Source: an uncultured Ruminococcus sp.
GTDB taxonomy: Bacteria; Bacillota; Clostridia; Oscillospirales; Ruminococcaceae
NCBI GenBank assembly: GCA_946183385.1
Contig: CAMHBN010000163.1
Location: 1 to 5,004 of the forward strand
Direction of reading: 5' to 3'
Length of the DNA: 5,004 nt
In this document: piece by piece, positions 1 to 5,004 of the stretch
How the letters are laid out: the number at the start of each line of letters is the position of its first letter
Numbering within the stretch: position 1 is the stretch's first letter
Notes under the pieces: model-generated
What the model saw: only the letters and a program-made list of their open reading frames with translations
Databases searched by the model: none
Told to the model about the DNA's origin: nothing
Program-made: the position numbers and the translations under genes

Positions 1-224
1 TCCTCGACATTTTTCATGAGGTCGGCGAAGCAATCCTGCAAGCCCGACTTCACATCATCGAGAGAGTAAGTCCACACACCGTCAAGGAGCTCGTTCTGCC
101 AGTCGTGGACACCTGCCGCGAGAGGTACATGGCTGTCGTCGATGAGGACAGCCTTGATACGTGTCGAACCGAACTCAATGCCGATAACGGACCTACCGTT
201 TTTGATTATGTCCACGCTGCTCAT
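1..224 (-). CDS. FGGY-family carbohydrate kinase, N-terminal part (possible ribulokinase-like pentose kinase)
   Basis: Seventy-four codons are visible and the gene runs off the window at position 1. The fragment starts [10 protein letters not shown] and has [15 protein letters not shown] at about residues 15-29. This matches the first phosphate-binding motif of the FGGY/actin-like sugar kinase fold, usually G-[IL]-D-x-G-[ST], except that Glu17 replaces the usual Asp. A Trp-rich stretch ([15 protein letters not shown], residues 40-54) follows, as I recall from clostridial FGGY proteins found near arabinose genes. The family phosphorylates sugars such as ribulose, xylulose or glycerol in the cytoplasm with ATP. 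The ATG at 224 is preceded by AAGGAGA with a 6-nt spacer and overlaps the upstream permease stop as ATGA, so the gene is probably translationally coupled to the importer. FGGY membership is fairly secure; the substrate is not, because the catalytic and specificity regions lie outside the window. Confidence 0.8.
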   Translation of the reverse strand, partial: MSSVDIIKNGRSVIGIEFGSTRIKAVLIDDSHVPLAAGVHDWQNELLDGVWTYSLDDVKSGLQDCFADLMKNVE

Positions 225-1312
225 TTATGATCTCCTTTTGCTTCAGCGGCTCTTGAAGATGAGAGATTGGCTTTTTTGCGGCGGGCAATAATGACGCTCT
301 GGACTATAAGGAATATACAGAGCATTGAAGCATTCGTGATACCCGTCCACCAAGCCTGATCAAGACCCATGGATGAAACGATATTCTGAATGAGAGCAAG
401 TGAAAGAACGCCGAAAAATGTGCCTACGATATTTCCGACGCCGCCTGTAAGCATGGTTCCGCCGATGATGGACGAAGCGATAGCGTTCATCTCTGCGCCC
501 GAAGCGTGCGTAGCCGAACCCGAGCCTACGTGCATAAAGTATACAAATCCGCCAATTCCGCCTAATATACCGCACATAAGATATGCAAGGAATGTTGTTC
601 TCTTTACATTGATTCCGAGCAGGAGTGCGCTTTGCTTGTTGCCGCCGACAGCGTAGAAATTACGGCCTGCCTTTGTCCACTTGAGGAAGACAAAGAGTGC
701 GGCAACAACAATGAGAGCGACGATGACGCCGATTTCTATGTATGCGTCGATATATTCGCCTCTCTTGTTGTACGAGCCAAGGAAAGGTACTGTAATTCTT
801 GTATCCTTGAGCTTTACGAAAGCCTCGTTCTGAACATTGAACGGGTTCGTATTGACGATAGTCGTCATGCCTCGTGCGAAGAACATACCCGCGAGAGTAA
901 CGATGAACGGCTGAATATCAAGATAGGCTACGAGGTAGCCCTGTACCAGTCCGAAAGCGAGACCGATACCGAGTGATATAAGTATTGCTCCTATGACGCT
1001 GCCGCTGTGCATATCGAGGTATACAGCAGCGCTCATGCTTACAAGAGCAGCCATACCGCCGAGAGAGATATCAATACCGCCTGTGATCATAACGAGCGTC
1101 ATTCCACAGGAGAGTATGATAAGAGCGGCATTTGCATTGAGAATATTGAAAAATGCCTGTGGTTTAAGGAAACCCGAACCAAGAACCAATATCGCGAACA
1201 GATACATCGCAATAAATACGACTATTGTTATCGACATCAGAAGATTGGTATCGGAGAGATTCCCAAGCAGACTCCGACGAGATTTGTCGGCAGTCAGATA
1301 CTTCTGCGACAT
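221..1312 (-). CDS. yjfF: Sugar ABC transporter permease, YjfF-like (CUT2 family, BPD_transp_2)
   Basis: This 363-residue integral membrane protein is one of the two channel subunits of the importer. It has about eight to ten hydrophobic segments; clear ones lie near residues 26-46, 60-76, 84-98, 104-130, 192-210, 240-260, 293-313 and 328-344. Family hallmarks are [17 protein letters not shown] (70-86), the cytoplasmic AVGGN..SALLLGI loop (221-233), which should contact the ATPase, and the Gly-rich [18 protein letters not shown] region (281-298). The positively charged ARRKK at 343-347 marks a cytoplasmic C-terminus. The start at 1312 is supported by GGAGG at 1321-1325 with an 8-nt spacer. 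The gene lies 28 nt after the other permease and overlaps the following kinase by 4 nt. The call as YjfF rather than YtfT rests on gene order and on the GGID and WWTGI motifs. The symbol is by homology; in E. coli this subunit serves galactofuranose uptake. Confidence 0.88.
   Translation of the reverse strand: MSQKYLTADKSRRSLLGNLSDTNLLMSITIVVFIAMYLFAILVLGSGFLKPQAFFNILNANAALIILSCGMTLVMITGGIDISLGGMAALVSMSAAVYLDMHSGSVIGAILISLGIGLAFGLVQGYLVAYLDIQPFIVTLAGMFFARGMTTIVNTNPFNVQNEAFVKLKDTRITVPFLGSYNKRGEYIDAYIEIGVIVALIVVAALFVFLKWTKAGRNFYAVGGNKQSALLLGINVKRTTFLAYLMCGILGGIGGFVYFMHVGSGSATHASGAEMNAIASSIIGGTMLTGGVGNIVGTFFGVLSLALIQNIVSSMGLDQAWWTGITNASMLCIFLIVQSVIIARRKKANLSSSRAAEAKGDHK
231..237 (-). promoter_or_regulatory. 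Ribosome binding site of the kinase, inside the end of the yjfF-like gene
   Basis: Reading the minus strand, AAGGAGA lies 6 nt before the kinase ATG at 224-222. It sits inside the last codons of the upstream permease, whose TGA occupies 223-221. The start and stop codons share ATGA, a classic arrangement for translational coupling or termination-reinitiation. This fixes the kinase start. Confidence 0.8.
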
Positions 1313-1340
1313 AAATTATTCCTCCGTTTCAAACGCTTTA

Positions 1341-2432
1341 TCAGCTTTTAGACTCAGCTTTTTCTGGTGACTTAAACTTCTTGAAGAGAGCTGTTATCTT
1401 CTCTCTTACTATAGGTGCGCTCAGCACTACGAGGGCGATAACTACAACCGCCTTATATGCGGGCAGAGCTTCCGAGTTTACGTCAAACTTGTAAAGCGTT
1501 GTTGTAAGGAACTGGATAACATACGCGCCGAGAATGGAAGCGGATATCTTGAATTTACCGCCTCCGAGCGAGTTTCCGCCGATAGCTACGGCAAGGATAG
1601 CATCCATTTCGATATCCTTTGCAACTACCGAGTAGTTGATGGAAGAAAAACGGCTAACCTTGATGAGACCTGCAACAGCGACACAGAGTCCGAGTATGAC
1701 ATACGTTATGAACTTGATGAAGGCAGGATTCAGACCGTTGAGGCGAGAAGTCTGCTCATTCAAGCCGACCGACTGAACGTACAGCTTGAGGGTTGTGAAC
1801 TTCATTACAAGCGCAATGATAACGAAGCACGCAAGCGCAATAAAGAACGGAGTCGGTATCGGTATACCGGGGATATAATTTCCGAAAATGGAAAATGTCT
1901 TGTCTTTTACAACGGGGAGTTCATTGTTGTTTATCCATGCAGCAATCGAGCGTCCCGCTGTAAAGAGTATGAGGGTTGCTACCATCGGCTGTATCTTGAA
2001 TACAGAAACGAGAATACCGTTGAAAGCTCCGCAAGCCATAGCGACGAGGCAGCATACAAGGAATGCAACGATAATCGGAGCCTGAAGCTCTTCGGGACGT
2101 GAATTCGTTCCACAGAGCACACGGAGTATCACGCTTCCTGCGATGGCTATAGTAGCACCGACGGAAATATCCTGTCCTCGGGAAGCAGCTGTAACGAGCG
2201 TCATACCGATAGCAAGTATCGCAAGCTCAGAACCGGAGTCGATAATACTTATGAGGTTGCCCGTGAGGACGGGGTTGCCGTCACTGTTATGACCGAGCGT
2301 TATCTTGAAGAACGAAGGGTCAACAATGAGGTTGAAGATAGAAAGGATGAGCAGAGCAGCGATAGGAATGAATATCTGCTTTCTGATCAGTGCTGTGATT
2401 ATGTTGCCTTCGGTTTTAGTTTTGTTGCTCAT
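1341..2432 (-). CDS. ytfT: Sugar ABC transporter permease, YtfT-like (CUT2 family, BPD_transp_2)
   Basis: This 363-residue membrane protein is the partner channel subunit. Hydrophobic segments lie near residues 20-36, 60-80, 90-107, 118-145, 148-166, 194-212, 240-258, 275-287, 297-312 and 326-342. Family motifs are IGMTLVTAASRGQDISVG (75-92), SVGLNEQTSRLNGLNP (221-236), the likely ATPase-contact loop, and MDAILAVAIGGNSLGGGKF (276-294). A longer frame begins at a TTG at 2450, but AGGAGGTGA at 2438-2446 lies inside that extension and sits 5 nt before the ATG at 2432, so the protein starts MSNKTKTEGN. The first 17 nt overlap the end of the ATPase gene, which suggests translational coupling. The GGID part of the signature found in the second permease is replaced here by SRGQD, one residue longer. 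This looks like a lineage feature of the subunit rather than damage, because the gene is otherwise intact. Confidence 0.88.
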   Translation of the reverse strand: MSNKTKTEGNIITALIRKQIFIPIAALLILSIFNLIVDPSFFKITLGHNSDGNPVLTGNLISIIDSGSELAILAIGMTLVTAASRGQDISVGATIAIAGSVILRVLCGTNSRPEELQAPIIVAFLVCCLVAMACGAFNGILVSVFKIQPMVATLILFTAGRSIAAWINNNELPVVKDKTFSIFGNYIPGIPIPTPFFIALACFVIIALVMKFTTLKLYVQSVGLNEQTSRLNGLNPAFIKFITYVILGLCVAVAGLIKVSRFSSINYSVVAKDIEMDAILAVAIGGNSLGGGKFKISASILGAYVIQFLTTTLYKFDVNSEALPAYKAVVVIALVVLSAPIVREKITALFKKFKSPEKAESKS

Positions 2433-2946
2433 CCTGCTCACCTCCTGCAATAGTATTCATAATGGATTTCTGCGTAAGCTCGTCGCCCTTCAGCTCGCCG
2501 ACCAGCTTGCGGTCGCGCATAACGAGCAGCCTCGAGCAGGTACGCAGCATCTCGTCAGTTTCGGACGAGATAAAGGTTATGCTCATTCCCTCTGAAGCGA
2601 GCTTGAGAACAAGCTTCTGGATGTCTATCTTTGTACCAACGTCGATACCGCGGGTAGGCTCATCGAGGATGAGATACTTCGGGTGTGTGAGGAGCCAGCG
2701 TCCGAGGATTACCTTCTGCTGGTTACCGCCCGAAAGAGATTTTATAGGTGTCTCGACCGAAGCGGTCTTGATGTCGAGGAGCTTTATGTACTCGTCGGCA
2801 AACTTGGTAGCTTCAGCCTTTGAGAAGGGCTTGAAGAAGCCTTTCTTGACCTGTAAAGCGAGTATGATATTGTCGCGGACGGAGAGGTCGCCGACGATAC
2901 CGTCGCGCTTTCTGTCCTCGGCAAGGTAAGCTATACCCTGCTTCAT
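2416..2946 (-). CDS. C-terminal ATPase fragment: most of NBD2, without its own translation start
   Basis: This is the downstream remnant of the ATPase. Family-like sequence in this frame begins at 3048 (RSECVRAIFGADKV); the first Met is at 2946, giving 176 residues. Counting from that Met, it has AEDRKRDGI (9-17), the canonical signature LSGGNQQK (71-78), Walker B YLILDEPTRGID (91-102), and SSE (127-129) where NBD1 has the switch His, which is usual for this domain in CUT2 proteins. The bases before the Met code for IEKPIDA and contain no Shine-Dalgarno sequence, so I do not think it is made as a separate protein. It ends TIAGGEQDEQQN, and the last 17 nt overlap the ytfT-like gene. The sequence shows no extra stops or frameshifts, so the lesion is either recent or artefactual. 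Confidence 0.7.
   Translation of the reverse strand: MKQGIAYLAEDRKRDGIVGDLSVRDNIILALQVKKGFFKPFSKAEATKFADEYIKLLDIKTASVETPIKSLSGGNQQKVILGRWLLTHPKYLILDEPTRGIDVGTKIDIQKLVLKLASEGMSITFISSETDEMLRTCSRLLVMRDRKLVGELKGDELTQKSIMNTIAGGEQDEQQN
2438..2446 (-). promoter_or_regulatory. Strong ribosome binding site that fixes the ytfT-like start
   Basis: The minus strand reads AGGAGGTGA, nine bases complementary to the 3' end of 16S rRNA, followed by GCAGG and then ATG at 2432-2430. The site lies within the last codons of the ATPase gene (encoding the AGGEQ residues). It rules out the upstream TTG at 2450 as the start and indicates coupling between the two genes. Confidence 0.85.
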
Positions 2947-3010
2947 GGCGTCGATGGGCTTTTCGATATTGACAGGCTTGCCATCGACCTTTACCCTGCC
3001 GCTTGTGACC

Positions 3011-3934
3011 TTATCGGCTCCGAAGATAGCGCGTACGCACTCGCTTCGACCCGAACAGACCTGTGAAGCCGTTTACCTCGCCCTTGCGGATATGGAAATT
3101 GAACGGCTTGATGCCCTCTGTAGAGCAGAGATCCTCAGCCTCGTAAACGATGCTGCTCTTCTTCTCGTCGAAGGTAGGAACATCGTTCTTGATGTCAGCC
3201 ATATCATCGAGCTCCTTGCCGAGCATCTTTGATACGAGCTGAACACGGGGAAGATTCTCTATCTCATATTCGCCGACAAGCTTTCCGTCGCGAAGAACGG
3301 TTATCTTATCGCAGACCTCATATACCTGATCAAGGAAATGGGTAACGAAGATGATGCCGACTCCCCTGCTCTTGAGGTCGCGCATAAGCTTGAACAGCTT
3401 GGCAACCTCTGATTCATCAAGAGAGGATGTAGGCTCATCGAGGATAAGCACGTTACATTCCATTTCTACAGCACGCGCGATAGCGACCATCTGCTGAACA
3501 GCGATGGAGCAGCTTGCGAGCTGCTGAGTAGCCTTTACATTTATATCGAGTGATTTCAGAACTTCGTCAGCCTTGCGGTTCATATCGCGCCAGCTTACAA
3601 AAGCGCTTTTGCCGCGTCCGATGAAGATATTCTCGGCAACAGTAAGATTCGGACATAGAGAGATTTCCTGATAAACCGTACTGATACCGTAATTCTGTGC
3701 TTCCTGTGGGGAGCGGATCTGAACGGGGATATGCCCCTTCATAAAGATATCTCCGCTGTCTTTAACGTGAACGCCCGTGAGAACCTTTATAAGTGTGGAT
3801 TTACCCGCGCCGTTTTCGCCCATCAGCGCGTGTATTTCACCCTCACGGAGCGTAAAATCAACGTTTTTTAACGCTTTTACACCTGGAAACGATTTGTATA
3901 TCCCCCGCATTTCCAGCAATGTTTTCGCCTGCAT
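3011..3934 (-). CDS. N-terminal ATPase fragment: complete NBD1 and the beginning of NBD2 (as given, 307 residues)
   Basis: This is the part of the YtfR-like ATPase that can be translated as the sequence stands. NBD1 carries Walker A GENGAGKST (39-47, Lys45), Q-loop VYQE (87-90), a degenerate ABC signature CSIAVQQ (142-148) in place of LSGGQ, Walker B VLILDEP (162-168, catalytic Glu167) and switch His199 in VTHF. The linker runs to about residue 262. NBD2 begins with SIVYEAEDLC and reaches TGLFGS (291-296). The last 11 residues (KRVRTRYLRSR) are out-of-frame junk after the frameshift: they are Arg-rich and resemble nothing in the family. If expressed, the fragment could bind ATP and perhaps the permeases but would lack its partner signature motif. 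The pattern of a degenerate signature in NBD1 with an intact Walker A is normal for CUT2 ATPases. Confidence 0.75.
   Translation of the reverse strand: MQAKTLLEMRGIYKSFPGVKALKNVDFTLREGEIHALMGENGAGKSTLIKVLTGVHVKDSGDIFMKGHIPVQIRSPQEAQNYGISTVYQEISLCPNLTVAENIFIGRGKSAFVSWRDMNRKADEVLKSLDINVKATQQLASCSIAVQQMVAIARAVEMECNVLILDEPTSSLDESEVAKLFKLMRDLKSRGVGIIFVTHFLDQVYEVCDKITVLRDGKLVGEYEIENLPRVQLVSKMLGKELDDMADIKNDVPTFDEKKSSIVYEAEDLCSTEGIKPFNFHIRKGEVNGFTGLFGSKRVRTRYLRSR
3049..3055 (-). other. Frameshift site: single TTCGG where two tandem copies are expected
   Basis: The minus strand reads TTCGG (3055-3051) then GT (3050-3049) and CGAAGC. The expected codons for F-G-S-G-R-S with the same flanks, TTC GGT TCG GGT CGA AGC, contain TTCGG twice in tandem. 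Loss of one copy gives the observed string exactly. Other net changes would also restore the frame (2 nt missing or 1 nt extra), but they would shorten the conserved Gly-Ser-Gly-Arg loop. Confidence 0.7.
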
Positions 3935-3983
3935 TGCGTTTCCTCCTAAGCGTATTTTCGGTGAATTCTCAAAAATAATTCTA

Positions 3984-4034
3984 AAATTAGTGCGGTGACA
4001 AATGGCATATACAAACGTGTCACCGCACTTATTT
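3984..4034 (-). terminator. Intercistronic hairpin between binding-protein and ATPase genes (attenuator or mRNA stabiliser)
   Basis: Positions 3989-4000 (AGTGCGGTGACA on the plus strand) and 4018-4029 (TGTCACCGCACT) form a perfect 12-bp inverted repeat with a 17-base loop. After one mismatch the pairing extends by four A/T pairs (3984-3987 with 4031-4034). On the minus-strand transcript the stem is followed by AATTTTAG and then a run of five T, so the U-tract is only moderate. The position is 22 nt after the binding-protein stop and 50 nt before the ATPase start. This is where many sugar ABC operons carry a partial terminator or a 3'-end protecting hairpin that keeps the binding protein more abundant than the membrane parts. 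I infer that role; an operator is possible but less likely. Confidence 0.7.
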
Positions 4035-4055
4035 GTTTATTCAGTGTCCTGTGGA

Positions 4056-5004
4056 TCAGATGCCGTAATTCTGAACGTCTTCGTCAGTGATAGTTGTAGC
4101 ATCGAAGCCCTTCTCGTTCATGATGATTTTCTTCTCTGAGAGAGTCTCGCCCTTTTCGAGCTTGTTGATGATATCAACGATGTAAGAAGACTGGAAGGGG
4201 TTGCACTGACCGTCATAGTTCCAGTTGCCTGCCTTGAGTTCCTCAAGAGCCCACTTGTTGCAGTCAAAGCCCATTACAACGACGTCCTTGCCTACACCGT
4301 GAGAGATATTAGCCTTGTCAAGAGCAGCAACAGCGCCCTTAGCCATATCGTCGTTCTCAGCGTAGATAACGTTGAACTTCTTATTAGCGTCGATAGCGGA
4401 CTGAACGATCTGCTGAGCCTTTTCAGCATTCCACTCAGCTGTCTGCTCAACAACGATGTTCCAGTTGAGGTCAGCAGCAGTCTTTGTGAGAGCGCCCGAG
4501 CGGCCCTTCTGAGCAGCAGAGCCCATTACACCCTGAATGTGGATTATATCATAGGAAGTAAGATTCTGACTCTTGAGCCAGTCAACAGCCTGCTCGCCTT
4601 CCTTATCCATATCGGAAACGATGGAAGCATCGTAGAGGCTCTCGTCAGCGTCGATAGTACGGTCGAAGAGGATAACTCTTACGCCTGCATCCTTGGCATC
4701 CTTGAGGACTGAATCCCAACCGGCTGTATCAGCAGCGGAAATGAGGAGGTAGTCGACCTCGTCCTGGATGTACTTCTGTGCTGCGTTGATCTGTTCCTCG
4801 TTCTTAAGGCTGTAGGTGAAGTTGGCATCGTAGCCGTTGTCCTCAGTAAATGTAGCCTTGAGGTCGTTAACGTTTGCGGTACGGTAGCCTGACTCGTTAG
4901 GGTCGTTGTTGATGATGCCTACCTTAATGAGAGACTTCGATGACGAACCGCCGTTGTTTGTTGTAGTAGATGAGCTGCTCTCTTTACCGCAGCCTGCGAA
5001 AACA
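4056..5004 (-). CDS. ytfQ: Sugar ABC transporter substrate-binding lipoprotein, YtfQ-like (5' end missing)
   Basis: The protein is an extracellular, lipid-anchored periplasmic-binding-protein-like receptor (Peripla_BP_4 type) that delivers sugar to the permeases. The visible 315 residues start inside the signal peptide with VFAGC, a lipobox whose Cys (codon 4991-4989) would be lipidated. A low-complexity Ser/Thr/Asn/Gly linker follows, then the first lobe from about residue 25 (LIKVGIINNDPNESGYRTA). YtfQ-like features are ESGYR (residues 37-41; ESGWR in E. coli YtfQ), TGWDSVLKDAKDAGV and LFDR (112-115), where the Arg and Asp correspond to furanose-contacting residues in YtfQ. The second lobe contains GSAAQKGRSGAL, VIYAENDDMAKGA and NPFQSSYIVDII. 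The protein ends VQNYGI with TGA at 4058-4056. Only the first part of the signal peptide is missing. Family and role are secure; the sugar (galactofuranose, arabinofuranose or other) cannot be settled from this sequence. Confidence 0.9.
   Translation of the reverse strand, partial: VFAGCGKESSSSTTTNNGGSSSKSLIKVGIINNDPNESGYRTANVNDLKATFTEDNGYDANFTYSLKNEEQINAAQKYIQDEVDYLLISAADTAGWDSVLKDAKDAGVRVILFDRTIDADESLYDASIVSDMDKEGEQAVDWLKSQNLTSYDIIHIQGVMGSAAQKGRSGALTKTAADLNWNIVVEQTAEWNAEKAQQIVQSAIDANKKFNVIYAENDDMAKGAVAALDKANISHGVGKDVVVMGFDCNKWALEELKAGNWNYDGQCNPFQSSYIVDIINKLEKGETLSEKKIIMNEKGFDATTITDEDVQNYGI
4920..4988 (-). other. Low-complexity Ser/Thr/Asn/Gly linker of the lipoprotein
   Basis: Directly after the lipidated Cys the protein reads GKE, then four Ser, three Thr, two Asn, two Gly and three Ser, before the folded domain begins near KSLIKVG. 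Such flexible spacers are common in lipoproteins of Gram-positive Clostridia and hold the binding domain away from the membrane. The coding repeats are imperfect at the DNA level. Confidence 0.75.

Larger units (their letters stand above)
2416..3934 (-). pseudogene. ytfR: Sugar ABC transporter ATPase, YtfR-like double-domain protein, broken by a frameshift
   Basis: The gene encodes the cytoplasmic ATP-hydrolysing subunit of the importer, with two nucleotide-binding domains (NBDs) in one chain, as in RbsA, MglA and YtfR. The 5' part (from 3934) is in one frame and stops at TAA 3013-3011. Homology continues in another frame from CGA at 3048 to TAA at 2418-2416. At the junction the minus strand reads GGTCTG TTCGG GTCGAAGC. 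The family motif GLFGSGRSE would need five more bases, and a second TTCGG copy supplies them exactly. Adding 5 nt gives a 1524-nt frame and 507 residues, close to E. coli YtfR at about 500. In a CUT2 ATPase the only competent ATP site pairs Walker A of NBD1 with the LSGGQ-like signature of NBD2, so the truncated product should not power transport. The reading could also be an assembly error, because neither half shows other decay. Start evidence: AGGAGGA at 3941-3947, 6 nt before ATG. Confidence 0.85.

Noticed and set aside
390..1370. Several plus-strand open frames of 88-125 codons opposite the yjfF-like gene
   Set aside because: They lie antisense to a well-conserved permease, have no ribosome sites or recognisable domains, and their odd composition is what reading a biased gene backwards produces.
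2433..2450. TTG start at 2450 adding six residues to the ytfT-like protein
   Set aside because: The added codons are the Shine-Dalgarno sequence itself; the ATG at 2432 has ideal spacing.
3040..3063. Programmed ribosomal frameshifting to join the two ATPase halves
   Set aside because: There is no slippery heptamer, no internal Shine-Dalgarno and no obvious downstream structure. A +1 shift would give GLFGRSE and shorten a conserved loop, whereas a 5-nt deletion explains everything.
2305..3232. Plus-strand open frames of 95-155 codons opposite the ATPase gene
   Set aside because: They are shadows of the conserved ATPase; Cys/Ser/Arg-rich translations without a plausible start or homology.
3935..3983. 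Internal promoter before the ATPase gene
   Set aside because: The stretch is AT-rich, but I see no convincing -35/-10 pair with proper spacing.
4056..4610. A 184-codon protein beginning at the Met at 4610
   Set aside because: The same frame continues upstream without a stop to the window edge and encodes the first lobe and the lipobox, so this Met is internal.
4299..4712. Plus-strand open frame of 137 codons opposite the binding-protein gene
   Set aside because: It is antisense to strongly supported coding sequence, with no ribosome site and no recognisable domain.

Overview
The window holds one operon, read entirely from the minus strand (right to left). It encodes a CUT2-type sugar ABC importer of the YtfQ-YtfR-YtfT-YjfF kind, followed by the start of an FGGY-family sugar kinase. 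The gene order (binding protein, double ATPase, permease, permease) is the same as in the E. coli galactofuranose importer ytfQRT-yjfF. Strong AGGAGG-type ribosome sites, a lipoprotein binding protein with a Ser/Thr/Asn/Gly linker, mid-range GC content and the protein sequences suggest a gut or rumen Clostridia member, most likely Ruminococcus or a close relative. This assignment comes from sequence feel and was not tested by a search.

Layout in transcription order: 5004-4056, substrate-binding lipoprotein with the first residues of its signal peptide cut off by the window edge; 4055-3935, intercistronic region with a perfect 12-bp inverted repeat, probably an attenuator or mRNA 3'-end stabiliser; 3934-2416, the double-domain ATPase gene, broken by a frameshift near 3050; 2432-1341, first permease, overlapping the ATPase gene by 17 nt; 1312-221, second permease; 224-1, N-terminal 74 residues of an FGGY kinase, overlapping the permease stop by ATGA. 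There is no gene-free stretch longer than about 120 bases, and I see no RNA gene, mobile element or CRISPR array.

How the parts work together: the lipoprotein captures a sugar (probably a furanose) outside the cell, the two permeases form the channel, the ATPase drives import, and the kinase probably phosphorylates the sugar or its isomerised ketose. The kinase next door favours a pentose such as arabinofuranose over galactofuranose, but this is inference.

The most notable point is the ATPase lesion. The sequence lacks 5 nt exactly where the expected coding sequence would carry TTCGG twice in tandem. Restoring one copy gives an uninterrupted 507-residue ATPase with the family motif GLFGSGRSE. 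As given, translation stops after 307 residues and loses the second nucleotide-binding domain. This is either a real (possibly reversible) repeat contraction or an assembly error. Apart from this the region is an ordinary sugar-uptake operon, and I found no previously undescribed system.
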